NCBI GenBank assembly: GCA_905178155.1
Contig: CAJINV010000011.1
Span: forward strand, 516,491-580,490
Length of the DNA: 64,000 bases
Direction of reading: 5' to 3'
Origin: Amoebophrya sp. A120
Lineage: Eukaryota > Sar > Dinophyceae > Syndiniales > Amoebophryaceae
Below are positions 35,401 through 44,639 of the stretch, piece after piece; position 1 is the stretch's first letter, and each line of letters begins with the position of its first letter. Position numbers and translations under genes: made by a program. The notes beneath the pieces are model-generated. The model worked only from the letters and a program-made list of their open reading frames with translations. It was not told where the DNA came from and did not search any database.

Positions 35401-38400
35401 TAGCTGCTTCCTCGCGCACTCGTGTACTGCTCCTGTCCTTCACTTCGTCGTGGTGGAGCGGGCTCTCTACTTCCGGTCGCGGAGCTCCTGTCGTAGAACA
35501 TTCCAGAAGTACCGTCCTCAGCCTGCTCCACTTCCATGTTTATTGCAGAGGGCGAAATAGCGTTGTTACCATAGTTGTACCCACGTTTGTTGTTCTTCCT
35601 ACTTGGCGTCGCTGTGTAGCTATCGTCGTTGTTCAACCGCAGAACCAGGTCCCGATTTCGCACTTCCGCCTCCTGCAACCGCCTCTCCGCCTGCGCCAGC
35701 GCTTCTTCCAGGTCCAGCACGCGCTTCGCCCCGGGCGCGCCAGAATGCGCCGCGTTTGCCCGCAACGGAGCGGACTGCGGGACCAGGGGGTCCTTGCTGC
35801 GCAGCTTGCCGAGGTAGTAGCTTTTCTGGTGCTCCAGCTGCTTCTCCAAGTCCTTAATGCGAGCCTTCCACACCTGCTCCGCGTGCGCGACGTCTTGGTG
35901 GGGGTCGTTGCTGTTAGTACCTGTGTGCCCCGACGCACCAGAAGTGGTCCCGCTTTTGATGTTCATCCTCCCGGCCGCACTGGTACTACTTCCTGAGGAG
36001 CTTGATCCTCCCGCCGCCCCGCCGGTCATGCGTTCGCGGTACTTGGCGGACTCCATTTCGTACTGGAGCTTGTCGTACTGCGCCCGGAGCGCGCGCAACC
36101 TCCGGTCAAAATCCACCTCCTTGTCTTCTAGCTGCTGCTTCAAACTCACGTTCTCCTCCTCCAGCCCCTGTTCCCGCTCCGACTGGGTCTGTATCGTATT
36201 GAAAAATGCCCCCAACCCATGGTTGTATATGCAAATCTGCATGCTGAAAATGTTTCTCATGCGGAGCCCTATGAGAGCGCTTTCTAGTAATGATGTGGAA
36301 TTTGTCATGCTTCAAACAGCATGATATACTAGATCTGTGATTCTGCTGCGCTAGCTCAAAGAGCACTACGCTGCGAGTGCAAATTTGTCATGCAAAACAG
36401 GTAAAGCTTGTGGATTCGTCTAGCCGATTCTCCATCTTGACTATGGGGTGCTGGGGACGTTTTTACATAGGATAGTCTTCCGGTTCTCTTTTTCCTTTTC
36501 CGTGTCCACGGCGGCGAGCAGGTGCAGGATGCTGGTGTCCTGCGGCAGCTTCTTCTTCACCAAGGCCTGCAATTCTTCGATTTGTTTCAAAAGCTCCTTC
36601 TCGCGTACATCGGCCTTCCGCCCGGTCAACAGGCGCTGACGGAGCTGCCGCGAGTCCTTTTTCAGGCTCCGGTTCTCCTCCTCCAGCGCCTTTGCCTTCG
36701 CCCGGTCCTCGTCCATCTTCAGCTGGCTCTCGATGTACCACTGCAGCTTGGCCTGCATCTCGTCCTTTTCGATTTGCCACTTCTTCTCGGTCGCTTCCTC
36801 CCACAATTTTTTCTGCTCGCCCATTTCCTTCTCGGACAGCGCCGGTTTTTTGACCAGCTCGCCCTCTAGCATCTTCTTGGCCTCGCGCGCGTTTTGGAGT
36901 TCCGCAGAGAAAGACTCTGCCTTCTCCTTCCACTCCTTCACCTGCTCGAGCAGCTCGTTCATTTTCAGCGCCTTTTCGGCCGATGTCGTAGAAGTTCCAC
37001 CCGCCCCGCCCGCGGTGGAGTTGTACAGCGTGACGCCGAGACTCTCCCCCTGGAACGGGTGTTCGTCCAGCGACTTGCGCAGGAACCGGTTCTTCTCTTG
37101 CACCGCCACCGCCGCCTGCTGCTGCGCCTGCACCAGCTGGGTGGTCAAGTGCTGGACTTCCCGCTCTAGCTGCGCGGTCCGCCGGTTTACCTCCTGCTGC
37201 ATCTGTTGGAACAGCGTCGCGGTGGAGGCATCATTCGTCTCGTCGGCTCTTTGTTGAAAGCCTTTGTTTTTGTGCCGGCTCTTGTCCGCCGCGGAGGAAT
37301 TGTCTAATGGCGACTCCTGCGCCCCGGCGAGGTCTGCGGGGGAGGAAAGCAGCTTTTGTGCGCCGGTCGCTTGCTTCGGAGAAGGCGATGATGTTCCTTT
37401 CCCGTCTATCTGCTCTCCCGCGCCTGCACTAGCGCCCGACGCAGCTGCCGCAGCCAACTCCCGATCCCGCAACTTCTGTTCTTGCTCCAGCAAGTCTCGC
37501 TCGCTCCGCAGCTGTTCGTTTTCCGCCCGGGTGGCCCCCAGCGAGGTCTGCAGCGTCTGCATCTCCTTGTCGTGGGCCTCGCGGATCTGCTGCAGCTGTG
37601 TGTCCCGGTTCTTCGTGATTTTGCGCAGCTCCCGGTTCTCGACCACCAGCTTTTCGTTCTCCTTTTCGTACCCCCTCATCAAGGTTTCCACCATGCTCTC
37701 GTCCGGATTTAACCGCAGCCCCGGCCCGCCGATTTCCTGCTGCTGCGCACCCGGACGACCGGAAGCTGGTTGGGATGTCGAGTCGGGTTGTTCCTCGTCC
37801 CCTTCCCCTAGCCCAGCCGCGTCGGCGCTTGAAGCAGCGCCCGGTGCTGGTCCTTTAAGATTCAGTGCGGCGGACTGCTGGCTTGTTGGCAACATTGCGG
37901 CGTGAAGATCCTCGTCTACGCGGTCCTTGGCGAAGAAAGCTTTTCTCTCTTGGTCGAGCGCCGCGACTTTCTTGCCCGTGGAAGCCGCATTCGCGTCCTT
38001 GACCTGCCGCCGCAACTGCGCGATCTGTAGAAAGCAGGATGGAAAGTCGACACGTTGGTGGTCGATTTTGATTTTGAGTTTTATGCATTGTAGTTTTTGA
38101 TCATGATCATGGGTGAAGATCTTTTTGTTTTTGGAGTTTATGCATCAAAAAAGCGGAACTAATTACAATTCCACTTTCTCTACCTCTTCCTCCATCCGCA
38201 TGGTCTCGTCGTGCAGTCGCTCGTTCTGCTCGTTGTATGAAAATGAAAAATCCTCCATCCCCATATCGAAATGGAAATTTGTGATGCTAAGTGGTGGTCA
38301 CAAATCCCGTTATAATGCTAGGAGGGAAGGGATGCGGATTGTAGTGCTGGCTGGCGCAGGAACAACGCCGTGCGTCCTCAGCATGACAGGGAGCAACTGG

Positions 38401-39468
38401 AAACGGGAAATAGCATCACAAATTTCCTCCACACGAGGGAAGAACTGCGTTTCCTAGCCTTGTAGCAATAAAGCCGATTTGTGTCCTCGAATACAGCAAC
38501 ACAAATTTCGTTTTCCATATGGGGAGGGGGGATTTCTCCTCACAATACGTTGAGTCGTTTCCGCATCTGCTCCGAGTCCAGAAATTTCTGCTCTACTTTT
38601 TTCATGCGGCTCTCCCACTCCTCGTGCACTTCGTCGCGAAGCTCGCGCTTCTGTTCCCAGAGCTCGCTCTATGAGAGTGCACAAATCCCCCACCTGCCGT
38701 TCATTTGTAAAGGCAAAATGCCAAATCCACATCCTTCCTAAAGGCACTGTCTCCTGCATGCCAAATTGTGGAACCTCAAACACAGCTACAATCATCCGCG
38801 TGCAGATTTGATGTCATGTGAAAGCCACTTATCTGCCCGCGCTTGTGTTGCTGCTCATGATGTGATAGGACAAATGAGGGGGAAGTAGGGGAGTTGTGCA
38901 CTTTCATACGTTCTGTTTCACCTTGTCCGCGCGCTCGGAGTCCAGCTCCTTGCGCAGGTTCCGCAGCTCCTCGCGCTGGAACTGCAGCTCCTGTTGGTGC
39001 TTCCGCTCCACCTCTTCGAGGTTCGCCCGGTTGTTGCGCACCTGCTCGTCGAACTCGGCCTTATGCACTGCAAAAGCATCGTACTCGTACTTTACTAAAA
39101 ATCGCGTTTATGCAATACAAATTTTTCTGTCAAGTTCAATCCGCACTACAAATTTTATTTCTCATTCTGAGTGAATTTGTCATGCGATTTCTACTAGTAC
39201 GGTACCTTTGCTGTTCATAGTCCTCCCGGCCCTGCAATTTCATCCGGAGTTTCACGTTTCGGGCGTCCAGCGCCGCCACCTCGGCCTCCATCTTGGCCTT
39301 GCCGGCCCGAAGCTGCGAAATCAGCTCCTCCAGCTGGGTCACCTTGCGGTGCAGTTCGGAAAGCTGCTGGAACGCGGTGTTCAGCTCCTGCTGCTGCTCC
39401 GCCGTCTGAGGGCCGCGACTGTATTTAGTGCAGATGTGATGAGGAGGTTTTTCCCGAATCATTTTCAT
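32409..39468 (-). CDS. Large coiled-coil protein, centrosomal/ciliary type, 1,542 aa, 8 introner elements
   Basis: Exons 39468-39220, 39056-38909, 38664-38548, 38230-38184, 38024-36475, 36186-34989, 34731-34703, 34373-34275, 34010-33724, 33611-33560 and 33261-32409 total 4,629 nt in one frame. Two introns are GT-AG (38025-38183, 33612-33723); eight are introner elements. The first two thirds is almost continuous heptad coiled coil (for example ELHRKVTQLEELISQLRAGK and ENEKLVVENRELRKITKN). A motif QKSYYLGKLRSKD sits in the 36186 exon. After it comes a globular part with HGLSIPWFEFLKSVQRCG and an EF-hand-like AFRLKDPSCSGTVSRQDFLD lacking an ideal calcium loop, then a final coiled coil. This layout resembles centriole, basal-body or ciliary scaffold proteins; CEP162 is one possibility, but I cannot assign the family. 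The start is uncertain: ATG 39468 is in frame, but ACTAAATACAG at about 39418 could be an acceptor linking to the gene upstream. Confidence 0.8.
33267..33559. mobile_element. Introner element, family 1
   Basis: 293 bp, starting CATCACATGC (first T mutated to C) and ending GCCATGCATA. Perfect duplication TTGTT. Removal gives K-D-S-N-K-W-Q-E. Confidence 0.93.
34016..34274. mobile_element. Introner element, family 1
   Basis: 259 bp, TATCAAGTGC to GCATTTGATA. Flanks ATCTC and ATCGC match at 4 of 5. Removal gives R-P-P-A-I-G-E-Q. Confidence 0.93.
34379..34702. mobile_element. Introner element, family 6
   Basis: 324 bp, beginning CATCGCGAGAAAAAATCC and ending GGATTTTTCCTTTTGATA, with CCCCATAT/ATATGGGG just inside. 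Perfect duplication GTCGG. Removal gives N-D-L-P-T-I-R-S. Confidence 0.94.
34737..34988. mobile_element. Introner element, family 1
   Basis: 252 bp, TATGAAATGC to ACATTTGATA with intact TCTGGGTCTGGA boxes. Perfect duplication CCGCA. Only 34 bp separate it from the family 6 element; the exon between them is 29 nt. Removal gives L-Q-R-V-R-V-A-I. Confidence 0.95.
36192..36474. mobile_element. Introner element, family 3
   Basis: 283 bp, TATCGTATTGAAAAATG to GACGTTTTTACATAGGATA. Flanks GTCTG and GTCTT match at 4 of 5. Removal gives E-N-R-K-T-Q-S-E. Confidence 0.93.
38025..38183 (-). other. GT-AG intron of the large coiled-coil gene
   Basis: 159-nt phase 0 intron with donor GAG then GTAGAG and acceptor TTTCTACAG. 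It joins M-E-E-E to I-A-Q-L and continues the coiled coil. Confidence 0.8.
38236..38547. mobile_element. Introner element, family 6
   Basis: 312 bp, with AAAAATCCTCCATCCCCAT near one end and ATGGGGAGGGGGGATTT near the other. Perfect duplication CGTTG. Removal gives K-R-L-N-E-Q-N-E. Confidence 0.95.
38670..38908. mobile_element. Introner element, family 4
   Basis: 239 bp, TATGAGAGTGCACAAATC and inverse. Flanks CGCTC and CGTTC match at 4 of 5. Removal gives K-Q-N-E-L-W-E-Q. Confidence 0.93.
39062..39219. mobile_element. Introner element, family 5
   Basis: 158 bp, with GCAAAAGCATCGTACTCGTA and an inverse partner. Flanks GGCCT and GTCCT match at 4 of 5. Removal gives G-R-E-D-E-F-D-E. Confidence 0.92.
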
Positions 39469-39795
39469 GCAAAATTGAAAAAACTATGAATCACTATCAT
39501 TTTCCGAAGTAGGTCCTACGGCATGCGGCTAGCTACACATAAGTACCCCGGCTGCGTGCGGGTGGTGGAGGTGGAGTCCCGTAAAAATCTGTCGGTGGAT
39601 GATCCTGAGGAAAAACGGGGCCCGCGGTAGCGCGGAGGCTTCACGACGGAAATTTTGCTTTACATTTAGGTTTACACAAACCAACAAGCTTTCCGGGTTG
39701 CGTATGACAAGCTTGGCCCCGCTGTGTGCTAATCTGGTTTAACAAGTGAAGGTGCAACATCGCAATCAGATTGGTAGAGTTCACTAGCATGCCCA
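39469..39795. other. Spacer or unresolved intron between the two coiled-coil genes
   Basis: About 330 bp between a stop codon (39796) and an in-frame ATG (39468). No introner ends are recognised. It may be intergenic, or an intron whose donor lies inside the last stretch of the upstream frame, where composition becomes less coiled-coil-like. Confidence 0.4.
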
Positions 39796-42700
39796 TCAAT
39801 CCCGGTTGGTGTTTCTAGCAAGCATGCCAAATTCCGTTGTACTTCTAGTACTTATGCGGCGTCGCAGGCCACGTTTAGTTATTTTCACGAAGGATATTGA
39901 CGGAAAGATGATGTCCATGCTCTGCAACACTCTGCTTCCGGGCACGAAATTCGTTTGCTGGGCGGACGAACGGACGCTTTGACTCTGGCTGTCCGGCGGC
40001 GGCGCGTAGCGGTGGCGCGTGGTGGTACTCGTCGGGCGGCTGTTGCTCGTCGCACCATTCATCTGAGCCCCCCCGGCGGTCTTCGCCTTACCGGTCGTGC
40101 GCGCGGTCGAAGTGGTGGATGAGGGGGGCCCGCGGCTGCTGGAGGACGCGGCCCGGACAACCTGAGAGGACGTCAGGCTCGCGTTCACAAACCCGGCGTT
40201 GCTATCCGGCAAGGACATTCGGGGCGCGAACTGGTCCTGGAATTCCATTTCCGCGAGCACCGCGGCGCGCTCCTTGATGCGCTGCTCGAGGGCGGCCTCC
40301 TGCAGCTCCAGGGACCGCAGACGAGAGGAGGAGTCCAGGCTTTGTTCCGCCTCGAACAGCCGACCACCACTCGGAGCGCCGTCTCGCACCTGGCCCGCCG
40401 CACCTCCGCTGGCCGTCGACGATGAAGGAGGTGGGACTACTCCTACTTTGGCGCCGAACAGGTCTTTATCAAATGCAAAAATGTCTGGGTCTGGAAGAAT
40501 GCATGTTTGTCATGCTTGTGTGGCATGACTCTTAGACCTGTCATGCACGTTACCCAAGAGCCCCATTTTTCTGTCATGCCGAAACGCTGTTTGTCATGCA
40601 GGATAGGCAACACCTAGAAGCTCAGAAATTTGTCATGCTAGGCCAGCACTTGTGGCCTCCTCACGCTACGCCTCTCAGCATCACAAGTTTCCAGACCCAG
40701 ACATATTTGCAATGCATAGTCTTCTACCGACGGTGGTGCTGCCGCGGTGGTCGACGTCCCGGGGTCGAGTCCGAAGCCTGGTTTGCTGCTCGCATATCCG
40801 AAGAAAAAAGTCTTACAGTTACACACTCTGATGGAAGACAAGCAAGACAGACAACCTCTGTCATGCAGGGTATGCGTGCCAGCCTCATTTTGTTCCTGTT
40901 TCCGCTTATAGTCTGCGCATCACAGGTTTTCTATGCCATGTCGAGCAACTTTGTGCTGCAGAAACTCCAACAAATGTGTGACTGTAACACTTTTTTCCTG
41001 TGATATCGCAGCCTGTTGCAGCACTCCCGAAGATCGTTCCTGAAAAGAAGTAGTAGTAGTTCCAGCAGGAGCAGTTGTACCATTTATTTCCTCCACTCCG
41101 CTTGCAGCTGGGCCGGCGGCTCTTTGCTCAGCCGATGTTCTTGTTCTACTTGGGGCAGCTGATGATGATGATGATGATGAACCAGCACCGGGTTTCAAAA
41201 TGTTATTCCCTGTAGTTGCAGAAGGTACTTCTCCATCTACTTTGTCCTTATCAGCACCTATTGTAGAAGTTTCCGCAGTATAATAATCTCCAGCTTTTTC
41301 TTCCACCTTCTTGCCGCTGCTCGCCGGTCCGTCCGTCATTTTGTCCGGAGAGTTCTTGTCCTCCGCTGGCGGAGGCGAGTGCGCGAACATGGAGTCCAAA
41401 GTTTCGTGGTACTGGTTCCTGTATCAACTGCAAATATGTCTGGGTCTGGAAACTTGTAATGCTGCGTTGGGAATAGTGAATGCTCTGTAATCGTGATGCC
41501 CAGCCAAGCATGCGCTTCGTTGTGTTGCGTATTTCGCATGACAAACTGCGTCTTTGCATGACAGAGAAACGGGTCTCTTCTTGGACACGCATTAAAAACT
41601 TTTCGGTCATCCCAGACAAGCATGACAAACTTGCATTCTTCCAGCAGACCCAGACATTTTTGCACTTGATATCCTGCGCGCGGCGGCTTCCTCCCGTTCC
41701 CGCTCCTCCTGCTCCAGCAGCCGCTGCTCCCGCTCTTCCGCCTCCTGCAAACGGCGCAACAGCTCGCTTTCCTCTTGCGACTCCTCTTCCGGAACGAACT
41801 CTTCCTCCGAATAGTTCACCGACGCTTGCTGTTGCGCCTGCTGACTTGCCGCAGCAAGGGCGGCAATACTAGCTGCAGGAGCATCCGCTGCACCACCCGC
41901 ATCTTCGTTCATTTTTCCGGGCGCAGGGTTCGTGGATGAAGCTTCCAGTGTCCTCGAAACAGGTCGTGTATTGTCTGTCCCGTCCTCGACTGCGTTCTCC
42001 CTATTTCCGCTCGCGGGGAGGCCCACCTCCGCTTTGCTCGCTTGACTTCCCTCTCGTCCCCCCGAGAGAGTGGCAGCAGGCTGTTCTGGCTGTACCGCTT
42101 CTTCTTTCTCATCGACCGTGGCTTTCCCGAACACCACCTCCGGTATACTTTCCCGGAGCTGCGCTGCGGACTCCCAGAACTTTCGGTCCTCCTCTTCTTT
42201 TTCGCGCTGCCGGCGCGCCTCGTATCACCAGAAAAAAGTGTTACAGTTACACAGTTCCAGTTGTTGCAGTTTCTGCATCACAAATTTCCTCTGTGTGGCA
42301 GACAAATCTTGTATATGCAAAGATCATGAGGGAAAATACGTAGGAAACGAAGGTCGCAAGCATTTCCTGCATGACAAAGGTTGTCTGCCCTTCGGCTCCT
42401 GCAACACAAAGTGTAACTGTAGCGCTTTTTTCTTGCGGTACCTCGGCCTCTTGCTCTAGTTGCTGCTTCTCGCGCCGCGCCCGGGCGGCTTCCTCTTCGA
42501 GCTTCTTCCTTTCCCGCTCCGCCGCCTGTCGTTCCTCCTCCGCTTTTCGCTTCGCCTCCTCCTCCTGCTTCCTGCGCTCGGCCTCCTGTGCGCGCTCCTC
42601 CTCCTCCTTGCGCACCCGCTCGATCTCCGCTTTGCTGTCAGCCAGCGACTTCAGCAGGTCCTGCTGGTATCCAAGAAAAAAACATTGTAGGTGTAACTTT

Positions 42701-44343
42701 TTTGGAGAAACAGCATTGCAAATTTGTCTGGCATGGCAGCAAAAACCTGACATGCGCAGATAGAACGTGAAAAAGTCCTTTAATGGACCTTGCGATGCAT
42801 ACCAAGAATGACAGACGCAATCATCTTGCATGTTGCGCATCACAAATTTACAGTAACAACGTTTTTTTCCTCGATAGCTGGTAGGCCGCGAACATGGAGT
42901 TGCTTGCTGCCGAAGCCGCAACCTCGGACTGGTCCTCCTTCTTCGCGGCTTTTGCTGAGCCGGCACCCGGCACGTCCTCGGTCTCCTCGTCCCCGCTGCT
43001 AGCCGTGTCTTCGGCCTTCGCCGGCTTGAGCAACTTGTGGGTTAGGTTCGCCAGCGGGGACCCATCGCCGTATGGACTGTAAAAACGTCTGGGTCTGGAA
43101 ACTTGTGATGCTGGGTGTCGTACCATAAAGAAGCCACAAGTGCTGGCTCAGCATGACAAGCTTTTGAGCTTCTAGGTGTTGCCTATTCTGCATGACAAAC
43201 TCCAACATTTCTGCATGACAGCAAAGTTGGGCTCTTGGGTAATGTGCATGACAGGTCTAAGAGTCATGCCAGACAAGCATGACAAACATGCATTCTTCCA
43301 GACCCAGACATTTTTGCAGTTCATACGCCGGACTTGGACCCCAACCGCCCCTTCACGCGCTTCCCGCCACTGGTTCCTGTTTTTTTCGTGAGAAATGAAA
43401 TAATAATCAAAAACCTTGGGGTCGTACAGTAAATCAATGGTGTTGAATCATTCCGACAAATCATTACATATTTGGTGTGCAGCATTGTTTCCGTTTCCTT
43501 TTCTGGGAAATAGCTGCAGAGGCATACGCATAAAACACATCAAAACCTCGATTTTGTGCGTAAGGTTAAGTAAAAGTACTTCTTCCCTGCATCTTGGAAC
43601 GCGTCCCCGGTGATCTGGCCTTGAGACCGCCGCCCGAACGCCGCAACGACGATATCCCAAAAAAAAAACTTTGTATACTGTGACTGTGTAGGAAGATGAG
43701 TAACAAGCATCTTCACAAACTCGTTTTCTTGCGCAATTTCTTCGAGAAAAAGCCTGTCATGCGCAGCTAGGACGTGAAAATGCGTAGGAAGCGTGGCTAT
43801 GACGCACCACTTGTTCCAGCATGACAAGTATCTATAAAAAACGGCTTTGCATTTTCTGCATCACAAACTTAAACTATACACAGTTTTTTTCTTGCATAGA
43901 CGACGTGGAGAGACTGATGGACGCATAGGGGTCGTTGGACGCGGACTTCTATCCAGTGCAAATACAATCCCCGCATGTCAGGAAGGGAGCGAACTTGTGG
44001 TGCGTCGTGTCGCCGGTAATCAGGTCGCAGAAGTCTCTTGCAAAAGACGCTCATTATTTCCGGCCATGCTGATATAGAGGCTTTGTGACCACACAGAACA
44101 GCAGGAATTACTTATTACCACCTCTGTGGTTCTACGGAACTTGTGATGCTGACCCTTAGATCCCAAACTTGAACTTTGCCCTTGCGGGGCTTGGCAGCAT
44201 TGCATGACAAATACAATCTGCAACATTCTTCCTGACCGAGACATATTTGCAGTGGATAACTTTGGCTTGTTGCTGCCCACATACGCCGTCTCCTCCTCGC
44301 TCGAGCCTGAGGCATTGAGAAAATCCCCCAGCGCCGGGTCCAT
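39796..44343 (-). CDS. Coiled-coil/disordered protein, 784 aa, 8 introner elements
   Basis: Function not recognised. Exons 44343-44259, 43944-43899, 43647-43580, 43376-43326, 43065-42877, 42662-42441, 42217-41672, 41416-41006, 40789-40719 and 40461-39796 total 2,355 nt in one frame. Eight introns are introner elements; 43377-43579 is GT-AG (donor GTACTTTTAC, acceptor AAAAAACAG). The start MDPALGDFLNASGSSEEE is the first ATG. A long, highly charged helix (KSLADSKAEIERVRKEEEER onward) spans the 42662 exon. It is followed by an acidic Gln/Glu-rich stretch, a Ser/Thr-rich segment with a poly-Ser run, and a short coiled coil (SLELQEAALEQRIKERAA). It may be a separate gene or the 5' half of the adjacent 1,542-aa coiled-coil gene: same strand, same character, same density of elements. 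Confidence 0.78.
40467..40718. mobile_element. Introner element, family 1
   Basis: 252 bp, TATCAAATGC to GCAATGCATA. Perfect duplication GTCTT. Removal gives S-V-E-D-L-F-G-A. Confidence 0.95.
40795..41005. mobile_element. Introner element, family 7
   Basis: 211 bp, TATCCGAAGAAAAAAG to TTTTTTCCTGTGATA, with CTTACAGTTACACA inside. Perfect duplication TCGCA. Removal gives Q-Q-A-A-S-S-K-P. Confidence 0.95.
41422..41671. mobile_element. Introner element, family 1
   Basis: 250 bp, TATCAACTGC to GCACTTGATA, with a 3-base insertion in the right-hand TCCAGACCCAGA box. Perfect duplication TCCTG. Removal gives A-R-R-N-Q-Y-H-E. Confidence 0.94.
42223..42440. mobile_element. Introner element, family 7
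   Basis: 218 bp, TATCACCAGAAAAAAG to TTTTTTCTTGCGGTA. Perfect duplication CCTCG. Removal gives Q-E-A-E-A-R-R-Q, restoring the charged helix. Confidence 0.94.
42668..42876. mobile_element. Introner element, family 7
   Basis: 209 bp, TATCCAAGAAAAAAAC to TTTTTTTCCTCGATA. Perfect duplication GCTGG. Removal gives A-A-Y-Q-Q-D-L-L. Confidence 0.94.
43071..43325. mobile_element. Introner element, family 1
   Basis: 255 bp, starting TATGGACTGTAAAAACG and ending GCAGTTCATA. Perfect duplication CGCCG. Removal gives K-S-G-D-G-S-P-L. Confidence 0.94.
43653..43898. mobile_element. Introner element, family 7
   Basis: 246 bp, TATCCCAAAAAAAAAAC to TTTTTTTCTTGCATA. Perfect duplication GACGA. Removal gives L-S-T-S-S-L-R-R. 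Confidence 0.94.
43950..44258. mobile_element. Introner element, variant family 1
   Basis: 309 bp, TATCCAGTGC to GCAGTGGATA with an altered core (TCAGGAAG against CTTCCTGA). Flanks ACTTC and ACTTT match at 4 of 5. Removal gives N-K-P-K-S-A-S-N. Confidence 0.9.
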
Positions 44344-44639
44344 TTTCTTTTTGGAATAAGCTTAAGCTGCCGACAAAGGGATTTAGTAGTTTACTTATTT
44401 GTAGCCGCGGAGGTCGTCACGCGTTCGCGTTGAAAAATTCTTCATTGGTTGAGTGCATTGACTTATCTTGGTTTGTTGTATGAATTCACCATCAATGCGC
44501 GATGTTTATGCTCAGATGCTGTAGTTCTGCGCAATGTTACAGGAAAAGCAGGCACGGCGCACTTCCATGCTCTCTTCTAAAACAGTTTGGCCGCGAGTCC
44601 GTTTGAACTTCCTTACCATTGCGGGCTTGTATGTTTGGC

